From GCA-020345945 sp964596985 (GTDB lineage: Archaea > Thermoproteota > Bathyarchaeia > RBG-16-48-13 > GCA-020345945), in NCBI GenBank assembly GCA_964596985.1, contig CAZQWG010000002.1:372001-436000 (forward strand): DNA of 64,000 nucleotides, given 5' to 3'. Position 1 is the stretch's first letter. Each line of letters opens with the position of its first letter. Position numbers and translations under genes: made by a program. This document shows, in pieces, positions 41,818-51,048 of the stretch. Below the pieces are notes generated by a model that worked only from the letters and a program-made list of their open reading frames with translations, searched no databases and was not told the DNA's origin.

Positions 41818-43125
41818 TCAATTAAAACCTGCTTTCGCAATCAGGCGTTGAAACGTATCGTGTTCGATTTCCGGGTTGTTGCGGTTCTTTTCCAGTTCCT
41901 CTTTGACAAGGGTGACCAAGCTGTCCAATCTTGGGTCTTCTCTCTCGACTGGTCTTCCCAGAATCTGTTCCGTCTTAAGATGGATGCCGTGCCGTCCGGA
42001 TCCAGGGCCGATGACTATTCGTCTGGTGTGTCCGACTAATTCGGGTGGAAAGACCTCGTACATGATTGGGAAGACTGAGATTCCATGTTGGTGGATTCCT
42101 GATTTATGTTCGAATACGCTGTCGCCGACTATTGCCTTATTCAATGGAAGATGGTATCCGAGTGAGTCGGCGACGGTTCTTGCAAGCCCTCTGAGACGGC
42201 TCAAGTCCCATTTGGTCACACCGTGGTGCAGATAGCAGTTCATCATGATCTTCTCGGTCTCAGCGTTTCCTGATCTGTCGCCAATCCCCAGGAAGGTTGT
42301 GCTCGCAAAGATCTTCTCTAGGTTGAGTTCCGAGGCGGCTCTTATTGTGGACATAGTGTTCTCGACGGCGTTTCCAAGGTCGTCGTGGGTATGTATCTCT
42401 ATGTAGGGGATTCTCGTCTCTTCGCTCAGCGCTTTCACCTTGGCTGGGATTCCTTGTGGCAGTCCTACCTTCTGCGAAGACATTCCAACCCCGACGGTGT
42501 CGCAGATCCTGTATGCCATGGCTCCTGAGTCTGCAACGCGGTTCACAAACTCTTTTTCGAACCTCCAGTCCGCCCTTGTGCTGTCTTCGCCATGGACGAA
42601 GACCGTCATGCCGTGTTCGACTGCATAGCTCACGGATTCTGCGACCCTGTTTGTTAGTTCATTCAGGCTCTTGTCGGGCCATTTCTCGAAATGGATGAAG
42701 GAGACGGGGTGAGAAACACCGATCTGCTCGAAGTCGAGTTTCAGCGCCTCGTCGATATCGGTTTTTATAGCTCTGCACCATGCGGCAAGTCTTGGGCCTA
42801 AGCTCATCTCCTGCATCTGTTTGGCTGCAAGTTTTCCCGAGTTGCTGTAGATCTGCATTTCCAGCCTTTCAACGCCGAGCCCCACGAGACCTGCGGCGAG
42901 TTCGGCTGCCTCGTTTGGGGATGGGGGTCGAAGACCTGACATCTGGACTCCCTCCCTGAGGGTTGTATCGTCTATGATCACATCACAGTTTAGGGGGATC
43001 TTCTCGTATATTGAGTGGTTCAGCTTCTCCCAGCTATCTATGTCGTAGCCTAGTGTGCTCAATCTACCGCAGATATCTGCGGATTTTCTTCTCTCCTTCT
43101 CCAATGTCGGGTCTTGATCCACCAT
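41818..43125 (-). CDS. LeuA-family Claisen synthase (isopropylmalate/homocitrate/citramalate type)
   Basis: A 435-aa HMG-CoA lyase-like TIM-barrel synthase condensing acetyl-CoA with a 2-oxoacid. Motifs are DDTTLREGVQ near residue 51, the metal pair HTHDDLGN, and HKSGIHQHGI in the C-terminal subdomain. It has no complete LeuA regulatory domain, so leucine feedback is unlikely. Homocitrate, citramalate or re-citrate synthase are all possible. TTATATA at 43164-43170 (minus strand) is a likely promoter. Confidence 0.87.
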   Translation of the reverse strand: MVDQDPTLEKERRKSADICGRLSTLGYDIDSWEKLNHSIYEKIPLNCDVIIDDTTLREGVQMSGLRPPSPNEAAELAAGLVGLGVERLEMQIYSNSGKLAAKQMQEMSLGPRLAAWCRAIKTDIDEALKLDFEQIGVSHPVSFIHFEKWPDKSLNELTNRVAESVSYAVEHGMTVFVHGEDSTRADWRFEKEFVNRVADSGAMAYRICDTVGVGMSSQKVGLPQGIPAKVKALSEETRIPYIEIHTHDDLGNAVENTMSTIRAASELNLEKIFASTTFLGIGDRSGNAETEKIMMNCYLHHGVTKWDLSRLRGLARTVADSLGYHLPLNKAIVGDSVFEHKSGIHQHGISVFPIMYEVFPPELVGHTRRIVIGPGSGRHGIHLKTEQILGRPVEREDPRLDSLVTLVKEELEKNRNNPEIEHDTFQRLIAKAGFN

Positions 43126-43163
43126 TGTTTATCACTGAATGCATCGCAAATCCTCTTGACTTG

Positions 43164-43170
43164 TATATAA
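43164..43170 (-). promoter_or_regulatory. TATA box for the LeuA-family gene
   Basis: Reads TTATATA on the minus strand, 39 bases before the ATG at 43125, flanked by AT-rich sequence. This is the spacing expected for an archaeal promoter with a short leader. Confidence 0.5.
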
Positions 43171-43500
43171 GTATAGGTTTATTTTTACAAATGTAAAGGA
43201 TATTGCCCGGCTCCAACCACGTGGAAAGACCGGGTATTCCGTGCTAGGGTGGAGGGCTCGGTCCTCTTCTTGAAAGAAGCGTTCGCATCCATGTTTAGAG
43301 TGGTGTGTTGGGGGAGGTTCATCTCCTTCTTATGTTCCCCTTTCATGTCTGCCTTCTCCATGCATTCTACTTTCCATCTTTTGAGGTACGTCGGTGTATA
43401 ATCTTGATTTTCGTTCTGCGACCCTTTTTCAATGAGAAAAGGTTAATACTCAACGAGCGATCAAGGCTACAACGGATTCCAAAGCGAAGTGCCCGGAATC
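43171..43500. other. Intergenic region between divergent genes
   Basis: About 330 bases without a gene. The part nearest 43200 is AT-rich. The rest has mixed composition, with no hairpin or repeat noticed. Confidence 0.5.
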
Positions 43501-44313
43501 ATGCCGAAAGGTTATTGTCCCTCCTGTGGATCGTCGATCGAAGGCGAATTCACCTACTGTCCTAACTGTGGGAAACCGCTTCCATCGTTCGAGGAAATAC
43601 GGGAGAAGGCAGCTCCGATCTCACCTGAACATCGGATGGAGCTCATCGATAACATCCAGGCTTCACTGAGGTATGCCTGCCTCCTTTTCAAGGATCTTGG
43701 GACACTCATCGTCTTGGCGATCCTTAACTTGATCCCCTTTGTGAACTTCATCGTCACCGGATATGTCTATAGGGTAATCCGTGAGTCACCGGAATCTGAG
43801 ATTCTTCCTCCGCTTCAAGGGTTTTTCAGGCTCTGGATTGATGGGTTAAAACTGGTGGTTATTACCTTCGTCTACCTTTTCATCCCCATCCTAGCTATCA
43901 GCCTCTCAGGTGCCCATTTTGCCCTTAGCGTAATTAGGCTTCTTACGACTCGGCGAGGAGGCATGATAGCGATCATCGCGGGTGAGTTTCTGCTGTTTCT
44001 GGTCGTGGTGCTCCTCTCAGTGTTCTTCGTCTCGGTAATCTTGTTGATGTCGGTCGTTCACAGTGTGAAGACAGGTAGCGTGTGGAAAGCATTCTCGATA
44101 GTGGAGGTATTAGGAATAATCGGGAGAGTAGGTTGGGGCAAATACCTCGCTTGGCAGTTTGTTGTACTTGTCCTCGGATTCGTCTTCGGTATGTTGGGAG
44201 GAATCCCCTTTGTCGGATGGCTGCTTCTACTCGGTCTCTCCCCTGCGTTCTCCGTCTTCATAGCAAGGTCGGCTGTACAGATATACTATGAAGGTAAGCC
44301 GGCTGAAACCTGA
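43501..44313 (+). CDS. Zinc-ribbon membrane protein (DUF4013-like)
   Basis: A 270-aa protein. An N-terminal zinc ribbon (C6, C9, C20, C23: YCPSC and YCPNCGKPL) is followed by a linker and about five hydrophobic segments, including FIVTGYVYRVIRES and the repeated glycine-rich helices typical of DUF4013 (GVEVLG-like regions). ATG 43501 is chosen; an in-frame GTG at 43489 is the alternative. Many archaea and bacteria have such proteins; function unknown. Confidence 0.8.
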   Translation: MPKGYCPSCGSSIEGEFTYCPNCGKPLPSFEEIREKAAPISPEHRMELIDNIQASLRYACLLFKDLGTLIVLAILNLIPFVNFIVTGYVYRVIRESPESEILPPLQGFFRLWIDGLKLVVITFVYLFIPILAISLSGAHFALSVIRLLTTRRGGMIAIIAGEFLLFLVVVLLSVFFVSVILLMSVVHSVKTGSVWKAFSIVEVLGIIGRVGWGKYLAWQFVVLVLGFVFGMLGGIPFVGWLLLLGLSPAFSVFIARSAVQIYYEGKPAET

Positions 44314-44484
44314 CCTATGAGTCTCCACCTCGTATAGGTGGGCAACAAGGGTCTAGACGACAATACCGGTGAAACCGAGATTCTAAGAACTCGAGGACAG
44401 GATCTCAAACAATAGATCTCGAAGAGCCGTTCTCTTCGATTCGATATTGCTGACCGTTCTTCGCGAGGCCCCTACTGTGCCAGG

Positions 44485-44871
44485 TTATTCGTCTTTCTCG
44501 ATTTTTATCTCTTCTCCGTTTCGGACCCCTTTGAAGATCTTCGGGTCGCTTACGACTTTGCCAAAGACGTTGACTGGGCTGTACGCTCTCGGCTCGTCTC
44601 CGACGCTAACAGGCGTTCTTCCGAAAAAGATGCAGAAACCGTTACCTTGAGGCCAGTAGGCTAGGTCACCCAGCTCTACAACCTGTTGAGAGTTCTCCTC
44701 GTTCACATCTACAGGTATCCCGAAGTATATCTCTTCTCCCCATGTATTGGCGTTCCCCTTTATAGGAAGCGCATCCCAGATTGCCTTCGCCGTCTTCGGA
44801 TTTCTTCTATCGTCGATTTCTGCTGAGACCGCTCCTATGCTGGAAGCCACGATTCTAATCTTCTTACCCAT
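44485..44871 (-). CDS. Cyclophilin-like fold protein (TM1367 family)
   Basis: A 128-aa protein of the small beta-barrel cyclophilin-like family (PF04126). Indicators are KTAKAIWDALPIKGNANTWG, GDLAYWPQGNGFCIFFGRTP and the C-terminal PVNVFGKVVSD. The Arg/Phe/His set of true peptidyl-prolyl isomerases is incomplete, so isomerase activity is doubtful. Monocistronic, ATG start. Confidence 0.85.
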   Translation of the reverse strand: MGKKIRIVASSIGAVSAEIDDRRNPKTAKAIWDALPIKGNANTWGEEIYFGIPVDVNEENSQQVVELGDLAYWPQGNGFCIFFGRTPVSVGDEPRAYSPVNVFGKVVSDPKIFKGVRNGEEIKIEKDE

Positions 44872-45069
44872 GCGTTCACACTTCCTGACGAATTATCTTT
44901 TCAGGTATCGATTTCTGCATCTATCTATAAATCTTGATCCATTTCGACCCCCTTACCTATATTCGGGGGATGCCTTCCTAGTGGGAGAAAGATAAATAGC
45001 CTAGTATCCCTCCTTCGACTCTGAATTTATCTGGCTGTGCTCGGAAGAATTCTTCGAAGGAGAGGTAAG

Positions 45070-45990
45070 ATGGTGCTCATCAAGATGGTTCTACCTAAGG
45101 GGCACCTCTGGGATGACACAAAATACTTGCTTGATGAAGCCGGCTACAACCCGAATCTCAAGGACCCCCGCTCGTACCTCGTCAGGACCAACGATCCTGA
45201 GATCCAGATGAGGATACACAGGGCTCAGAACATAGGTCTTCTAGTTGAGGAAGGAAAATACGACCTCGGGATTACCGGGTTGGATTGGATTACCGAACCC
45301 AAGGCGAATATCGAGCAGTTGATGGATTTGGGGTACGGAAGGGTTGACGTAGTCGCGGCGATTCCCCAAAGATACGGTCTGAATCCATCAGATGAAGCAT
45401 CAAAAGATGAAGTCTTCCAGAGATTCCTACAGGCGATTAAAACCGAAGGGAAGAACCGCGTCATCGTAGCCTCAGAGTACGAGAATCTAACAATGAAGCT
45501 CTGTGAAGAGAAGTTCTCAGGCTTTCCATATCGGATCGTACGATCCTACGGGGCTACCGAGACCTTCATCGAAGTCGCAGACATGATCGTCGACTGTACA
45601 GAGACCGGAAGGACCCTACGTGAGAATGGTTGGGAAGTCGTCCACAAACTCTTCGACTCCACCGCTCGGTTGATTGCGTGCAAGGAGAGCCTAAAGGACA
45701 CGGCAAAGAAGGCAAAGATAGGCGGTTTCATGACAATCATCAACGGGGCTCGATCAGCGGAAGGCTTGAAGCTTCTGAAGATGAACGTCCCAGAATCCGC
45801 CTTCGAAGAGGTTATCGGCGTCCTTCCTGCGATGAAGAGCCCCACGATATCGCAGCTCTACGGAAGCAACGGCGGGTACGCTGTAGAGGTTGCCGTCAGA
45901 GAGGACCAGATAGTACAGCTGATCCCGGTATTGAAGAGGAAAGGCGCAACAGACATCATAGAGCTGGATATCAAGAAGGCGATCCGCTGA
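45070..45990 (+). CDS. hisG: ATP phosphoribosyltransferase, long form
   Basis: A 306-aa HisG, the first enzyme of histidine synthesis (ATP + PRPP to PR-ATP). The catalytic two-lobe part includes YDLGITGLDWITE and the PRPP site EVADMIVDCTETGRTLRENG. The C-terminal third (SPTISQLYGSNGGYAVEVAV through DIIELDIKKAIR) is the histidine-binding regulatory domain of the long form, so feedback by histidine and no need for HisZ is expected. ATG 45070 with GGAGAGGTAAG upstream is preferred to the open frame from 45037. No other his gene is in the window. Confidence 0.92.
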   Translation: MVLIKMVLPKGHLWDDTKYLLDEAGYNPNLKDPRSYLVRTNDPEIQMRIHRAQNIGLLVEEGKYDLGITGLDWITEPKANIEQLMDLGYGRVDVVAAIPQRYGLNPSDEASKDEVFQRFLQAIKTEGKNRVIVASEYENLTMKLCEEKFSGFPYRIVRSYGATETFIEVADMIVDCTETGRTLRENGWEVVHKLFDSTARLIACKESLKDTAKKAKIGGFMTIINGARSAEGLKLLKMNVPESAFEEVIGVLPAMKSPTISQLYGSNGGYAVEVAVREDQIVQLIPVLKRKGATDIIELDIKKAIR

Positions 45991-46047
45991 CGTTGATGTA
46001 GGACGATTGAAGGTACAGTTCTCTTCGGCTAGACGCTTCCGTAAGGT

Positions 46048-47145
46048 CTAGGTGAACCTTCCTCTTCCCTCTATCTTCCAGACGGACTCGACTCTTCCCT
46101 TCCGAATCCCGTAGACGATGTCGTGTAGGTTCACTGTTGTGCAGCAGTGGCTTGGATAGAGTTCTATCTTGTCGCCTATTCTAAACTTCCGCTCTGAACC
46201 GGCCAATCCTAGAATCCCGTGCTCTTCCGTGAGCTTCTTGAGCTCAACGTTCTCGACCCCTTTCACTTCGGGGTTCCCGAATTCCTTTGTTACCGCTTTC
46301 ATTCCCGCGTCTACCACCGCCCTGTCCTCTGTGGGTGTGCTGATTACTGTGGTTAGGAGGCTAAGTGCCAGATCGAAGTCTACGCCTTCCAGTCTCTTGT
46401 AGTACGTGTCCATGAACACGTAGGAGCCCGCTTCGACCTCAGTTATCCCTGGGTAAACCCCGGTTATGTTGTAGGTTCCTGTTGCACCGGCGCTTACGAT
46501 ACTAAACTCTATTCCAGAATCCCTGACAAGCCTGCTCGTTTCAACCAGTAGTGCGAGCCTCTTCTCGGCTGCCTCCTTCCTTTCCTCCCAACCTATTATG
46601 CCCGTGAACGGGCTCTCGTAGCCCATGATCCCCTTGAATTCCAGTCCGGGGAGTCTAAGGATCTCTTGGATCAGTCTTAGGGTCGGTTCACCTGGCCGTA
46701 CGCCGCATCTACCAATGCCTACATCTATCTCTACTATGACATTGACCTTGGTCTCTCTTTTCAAGGCGGCTTTCGAGATCTCCCTCGCGTTTTCAAGGCT
46801 TTCAACTGCTACGATGATGTCGCTGTGCCTCGATAGGTTGACCAGCCTCCAGACCTTTCGAGGGCCGACGATCTGGTTGGTTACGAGGATGTCCGGGATG
46901 CCTGCTGCCGCCATCACCTCTGCCTCACCCAGCTTTTGGCAGCAAATCCCTTTGGCTCCTGCAGCTATCTGCTTGTGGGCTATTATGGGGATCTTATGCG
47001 TCTTCGAATGGGGTCTGAGATCCGTATCCACCTCTTCGAAAAACTTCGCCATTCTCGATATGTTGCTTTCCATTAAGTCGAGGTCGATCATAAGTGCAGG
47101 CGTGTCTATTTGGTCAACCTCGATGTCCAGAATGTCTTCTCCCAT
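46048..47145 (-). CDS. D-threonine aldolase / D-serine dehydratase-like PLP enzyme (fold III)
   Basis: A 365-aa fold-III PLP enzyme. The N-terminal barrel starts DTPALMIDLDLMESNI and has LRPHSKTHK at residues 43-51, whose lysine would bind PLP. The C-terminal beta domain carries YPSHCCTTVN, matching the metal-binding His/Cys site of eukaryotic-type D-serine dehydratase and metal-activated D-threonine aldolase. It acts on a D-3-hydroxyamino acid. Downstream of an MFS gene on the same strand (gap 62 bases), suggesting co-transcription with a transporter. Confidence 0.88.
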   Translation of the reverse strand: MGEDILDIEVDQIDTPALMIDLDLMESNISRMAKFFEEVDTDLRPHSKTHKIPIIAHKQIAAGAKGICCQKLGEAEVMAAAGIPDILVTNQIVGPRKVWRLVNLSRHSDIIVAVESLENAREISKAALKRETKVNVIVEIDVGIGRCGVRPGEPTLRLIQEILRLPGLEFKGIMGYESPFTGIIGWEERKEAAEKRLALLVETSRLVRDSGIEFSIVSAGATGTYNITGVYPGITEVEAGSYVFMDTYYKRLEGVDFDLALSLLTTVISTPTEDRAVVDAGMKAVTKEFGNPEVKGVENVELKKLTEEHGILGLAGSERKFRIGDKIELYPSHCCTTVNLHDIVYGIRKGRVESVWKIEGRGRFT

Positions 47146-47207
47146 CTCTCTGCATCTCCAAGGTAGTATCGGTACTCTCTCGTCTTCCTATGTTGGTTTT
47201 TCTTGTC

Positions 47208-48398
47208 TTATTGGTTGCTTGGCTCCCTTACCAAGAGGATCAGTAACCCTCCGAGAAGGGAGATTCCTGCTAGTATAACGAAAGAGTTCTTGAGTCCTAT
47301 TGCATCGGCAATGAAACCGATGACCACTGGCGAAAGCCCCCCCATGCCCCTGCCTATCGAGTAGAATAGTCCATACGCCTTCCCGAGGGCGCGGCTGGGT
47401 GTGACATCCGCCACGTATGCAAATATCACTGCTCCAATCGAGCCTGTAGCGTAGCCTAGTGGCACAAGCAACAGTACTGCCATGAAAGGGTCTTCGACAC
47501 TGATCAGCGCTAGAATACAGATCGTTGCCAGCCCCAAATTGATTGCGATGATCCTCTTTCTCCCGAAAAAGTCCGAGAGCCATCCGCTGACGGGCTGGGA
47601 GATCATCGCCATCCCCGACAAGACCGATAAGAGTGTAGCAGCGTACCCTACACTGAGACTCATTTCATCGACAAGGTACACCGTAGTGAAAGCAGTAATC
47701 CCGTTCTGACTGAAACTGCTTGCGGCGAAGACAATCGACAGCAACATTATGGCTGTCCCTGTGGAGTCATCCCTCCCTCCTTCCACCGACTCTTTACTGG
47801 CGGTCTTCTCCCCCTCTTTCACTGTTTCCTTATGCTCGTACGGGACAAACTTCCAGAATATAAACGATATCGCGAATCCTGGAAGGGTTAACAGAAGGAA
47901 CACCCATCGCCATCCAAGCGCCGTTCCTATTATACCTGATAAGAGCGGTCCTGCAAAACCGCTTAAGAATCCCAGCGACCCGTGCACGCCCATCGCTCGA
48001 CCTCTATTCTTCACGAAGAGATCCGATATCATTGCAAGCCCCGAGGGATGGTACAGCCCCCCTCCTACCCCCGCAAGGACCTGTAGGGCGAGAAGATGCC
48101 AGTACTCCACTGAAAAGCCTGTCAGAAACATTACCGCACTGAACCAGATGATATTCATCGCTATCAGGATCTTCCTGTTCATTCTGTCTGCGGCGATTCC
48201 GGCTGGTAGAGCGAACAACGCATAGCTCAGATTGAGTCCAGTCACTACCAGACCCGACAACGTGTATGATAGGTTGAATTCGAATTTGATCGCAGGAAGA
48301 ATCGAGGGAACCATCAGCAGGTAGAAATGGTTGAAAAAGTGTATCATCGAGAAGATGACTAGAATCAATGTTCTGCTTTCTTGCTGGGTGTCGTTCAA
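47208..48398 (-). CDS. Major facilitator superfamily transporter
   Basis: A 396-aa carrier with twelve helices. Motif A forms are PAGIAADRMNRKILIAM in the first half and SGWLSDFFGRKRIIAI in the second. The latter is close to consensus. It lies 62 bases upstream of the PLP enzyme gene on the same strand. Substrate unknown, but uptake of a D-amino acid would fit the neighbour. Confidence 0.9.
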   Translation of the reverse strand: MNDTQQESRTLILVIFSMIHFFNHFYLLMVPSILPAIKFEFNLSYTLSGLVVTGLNLSYALFALPAGIAADRMNRKILIAMNIIWFSAVMFLTGFSVEYWHLLALQVLAGVGGGLYHPSGLAMISDLFVKNRGRAMGVHGSLGFLSGFAGPLLSGIIGTALGWRWVFLLLTLPGFAISFIFWKFVPYEHKETVKEGEKTASKESVEGGRDDSTGTAIMLLSIVFAASSFSQNGITAFTTVYLVDEMSLSVGYAATLLSVLSGMAMISQPVSGWLSDFFGRKRIIAINLGLATICILALISVEDPFMAVLLLVPLGYATGSIGAVIFAYVADVTPSRALGKAYGLFYSIGRGMGGLSPVVIGFIADAIGLKNSFVILAGISLLGGLLILLVREPSNQ

Positions 48399-48808
48399 AC
48401 GGTTTTCCCTCTTCTGGAAGAAGACTTTCCTTCGAGTGCTGAAACCTGCAATTGGAAGGTGTTGCTATTAGTCTTTTTCTGCGTTCTCGTATCTGCTCAT
48501 GATCGTTGTCTTCCGTTTGGACTATTCTTTCTCGTTCTTCTGGTATATTCCTTAAAAGGGGAAGGTTCCCCGAGGTATTACCTAGGAATCACTTGAGTAT
48601 TTGGCGTCGATCTCCCTGTAATTGTTTCAGATCAATCCAAGTTCTTTTCTCTGGTTCTTTGACTGGTATGATGCAAATCCCTTGAATAGCTACCCGGTGA
48701 ATCTGGGATCGCGTCAAAGGAATAGTTGGGCTCAGGTTTCGTCAAACGTGCTGTACAACCCACAGCCCATCCGTTCCCGTTGAAAAAAAGGAAAGGTGTC
48801 AAATCCAG
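48399..48808. other. Intergenic region upstream of cdvB
   Basis: 410 bases between divergent genes. No gene is supported, and a + strand frame at 48381-48596 overlaps the MFS gene and lacks family features. Nothing repetitive was seen. Confidence 0.4.
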
Positions 48809-49477
48809 TTGCTTGGAAGTTCTAGAGACGGTTGGACAAACTCAAAGAGGTCTTCGATCCTCAAGAATATTGAAGAAAGGCTTGTAGGTGCCCCTCCGAA
48901 ACCCCTCAAGTCCAGAATCTCTGAGGCCACAACACGGCTCCGAATACAGTCTAGTAAACTTGGTCAAACTGCCAACAAAATGGAGGTCAGAGACAAGCAG
49001 ATGTTCGACAAGGTCGTTAAGGCAGTAATGAGTAAGGACAAAGAAAGGGCTACCATGTATGCAAATGAGTGTGCGGAGGTAAGGAAGGTAGCCAAGCTAG
49101 TAATCAGCAGCCAGCTGGCATTGGAGCGTGTACAGGTGAGAATGGAGACAGTCAGTGACATGGGTGATATCTTGATCAGTGTGGCTCCTGCAGTCGAGGT
49201 CATTCGAGGCATCAAGGATACCATAAGGATGGTGGTACCTGAAGTATCGTTTGAGCTTGATCAGATACAAAGCATGCTGAGTGAGACGGTTATCGAAGCC
49301 GGGCATATGTACGACCGATCCTACTCCATGGATGCAACCGAAGAGGCGGAGAAGATACTAGGTGAAGCGAACGCTGTCGCTGAACAACGAATAAAGGAGA
49401 GGTTTCCAGACTTTCCTCAATCCTCAACTGCTTCGTCCAATGAGCCAATCCTACCCTCCTTTGGACAGAATTTCTGA
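48809..49477 (+). CDS. cdvB: ESCRT-III/CdvB (Snf7-domain) protein
   Basis: A 222-aa Snf7-fold protein of archaeal CdvB type. Helices 1-2 run from about residue 30 to 110, with alternating basic and hydrophobic faces (PKPLKSRISEATTRLRIQ, then MFDKVVKAVMSKDKERATMY). The acidic helices 3-5 contain LERVQVRMETVSDMGDI and ELDQIQSMLSETVIEAGH. The C-terminus PSSNEPILP is proline-containing, as in MIM-type tails that bind the AAA ATPase CdvC. It polymerises at membranes in archaeal cell division. CdvA and CdvC are not in the window. The start is TTG. Confidence 0.9.
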   Translation: MLGSSRDGWTNSKRSSILKNIEERLVGAPPKPLKSRISEATTRLRIQSSKLGQTANKMEVRDKQMFDKVVKAVMSKDKERATMYANECAEVRKVAKLVISSQLALERVQVRMETVSDMGDILISVAPAVEVIRGIKDTIRMVVPEVSFELDQIQSMLSETVIEAGHMYDRSYSMDATEEAEKILGEANAVAEQRIKERFPDFPQSSTASSNEPILPSFGQNF

Positions 49478-49663
49478 CAAGTGTATCATATCCAGGTGCG
49501 AGGAGTCCCCCTCCTCGCTGGCTTGGTCAACCGTTGGGCACTCTTATTGGAGTCCTACTGTTTCCGTTGAATCTTCTCCCGCGATCTTTGTACAGTCATC
49601 CATTGCTTGTTCTTGTGAAGGATTCTGTAACAGCTGGAATGCCAGGTGTACGCATAGTCTGAC

Positions 49664-50383
49664 TTATGTAGAGGGGTATTTCTCAGTAAGTCTTGCCTCC
49701 TTCACGAGGAGTATTCCTGAACCGTGATGCCAAGATTTCGTGGTTCGAGTAATCTCGATTCTCCGCTTGAATAGGGGTGAGTCACAGACGAAGGATTCGT
49801 ATTCCCCTCCCTCCCCCGCTGGGTGGATGCCGAATTTTCTTGAGAGGCAGGATAATTCTTCCAAAGCTTTTCTGTCAAGCTTTCTCCCAAGCCATTCCTC
49901 TCCTAGACCTAGAGCGGAGACGCCGACGACTCTGATGTCGAAATCTAGTTCAAGCATCTCTTCAATGAGTCCTATTGGCTCCCTCTTCCAGAGGGGGGTG
50001 ATGAGCTCCAGTCCGTTTCTCTTGCAGATACGGGAGAGGCGACTTTTCTGGTAGTTGCTCTCTACCGCGCCTGAGACTAACGAATCTATTCCGAGGCGTC
50101 GCTTCAAGAGCGACATTGAGTTGTCTAGCTCGTTCAGTTCTTCTTCTTTCAGGTTGGGGGTCTCGATCTGGACTACTGGTATTTCCATGGCTTCTGCTTG
50201 AAGTGCCGTCCACTTCGCGTTTGGAAAATGGAACATCCATGACTCAGACGTCTCGGGGATCACCGAGAGTAGGCTTTTCACTTGGATTCCTTGATTGACA
50301 GCGTACCACAGGGCTAGATTCGAATCCTTTCCGCCAGAATAGAGAATTACAGCCCTAGGCTGATCTGTTTTATACCCGGACAA
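49664..50383 (-). CDS. dph6: Diphthine-ammonia ligase
   Basis: A 239-aa PP-loop ATPase that completes diphthamide on elongation factor 2. The PP-loop YSGGKDSNLA is at residues 15-24, SGAVESNYQKSRLSRIC follows, and the C-terminal half has the diagnostic EGGEYESFVCDSPLF. Length matches archaeal Dph6. Other diphthamide genes are not in the window. Followed by an unrelated small membrane protein gene upstream on the same strand. Confidence 0.93.
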   Translation of the reverse strand: MSGYKTDQPRAVILYSGGKDSNLALWYAVNQGIQVKSLLSVIPETSESWMFHFPNAKWTALQAEAMEIPVVQIETPNLKEEELNELDNSMSLLKRRLGIDSLVSGAVESNYQKSRLSRICKRNGLELITPLWKREPIGLIEEMLELDFDIRVVGVSALGLGEEWLGRKLDRKALEELSCLSRKFGIHPAGEGGEYESFVCDSPLFKRRIEITRTTKSWHHGSGILLVKEARLTEKYPST

Positions 50384-50417
50384 TTCGCATCGCCTCTTGG
50401 ATGCCCCTTCCTTAGAC

Positions 50418-50771
50418 TTACAGCGGGTCTTCTACGACTGATTTGATAGTGCGTTTGAGTCTGGAGTAGTTCATATACCAAACAAGCGCAAGAATCAAGC
50501 CTGCGGGAAGCAATAATAAAAGTGTGAGTACAATTACTGTAATGCACTTCGCCGCAATAGAGATGCTGTAGGTTGTTTCCCGTCTGTTACCGGATTGCTT
50601 TGTTGAGACATCGGCTTCGTTAAAGAAGTCTTTGTACGTGATCACCCCGTCTTCTATGGAGAAGTCGAACCCTTTCTCTCTAAGCCTTGTAGTCAATCGC
50701 GTATCGATGTCTTTTTCTTTCTCCAGTGATTCAGGCAATTCCACAGATTCTGAGAAGAGGAGTAGAGACAA
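50418..50771 (-). CDS. Small membrane protein, unknown
   Basis: A 117-aa protein. A soluble N-terminal part (about residues 1-75) includes RLREKGFDFSIEDGVITYKD. One long hydrophobic stretch near residues 78-102 (CITVIVLTLLLLLPAGLILA) is followed by a basic C-terminal tail. It looks like a tail-anchored protein. No family recognised. Located 34 bases upstream of dph6 on the same strand. Confidence 0.6.
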   Translation of the reverse strand: MSLLLFSESVELPESLEKEKDIDTRLTTRLREKGFDFSIEDGVITYKDFFNEADVSTKQSGNRRETTYSISIAAKCITVIVLTLLLLLPAGLILALVWYMNYSRLKRTIKSVVEDPL

Positions 50772-51048
50772 AGACGATCCTTCTTACAAAGCGCTGTCCC
50801 CAGATGTTTTTAACAGTTTTTCCACTGCTCACTTCTAGAGAGATTTACGTCAAGTATTTAATGCCGTAAGGTTTTGTTCGAGGGATGACTTGAATGAAGC
50901 CCTCTCAATACGCATCTAATCTTCAGATCAGGATTACACTAGTGACCAGTCTCATTTTAACCCTTAACAGGGGGTAAGTATAAATCTGAAAAGGAAAAGT
51001 CTGCACTCTAGTTCTTCGTAACTGAGGGAAGAAGCGGGTATCCAGGGA

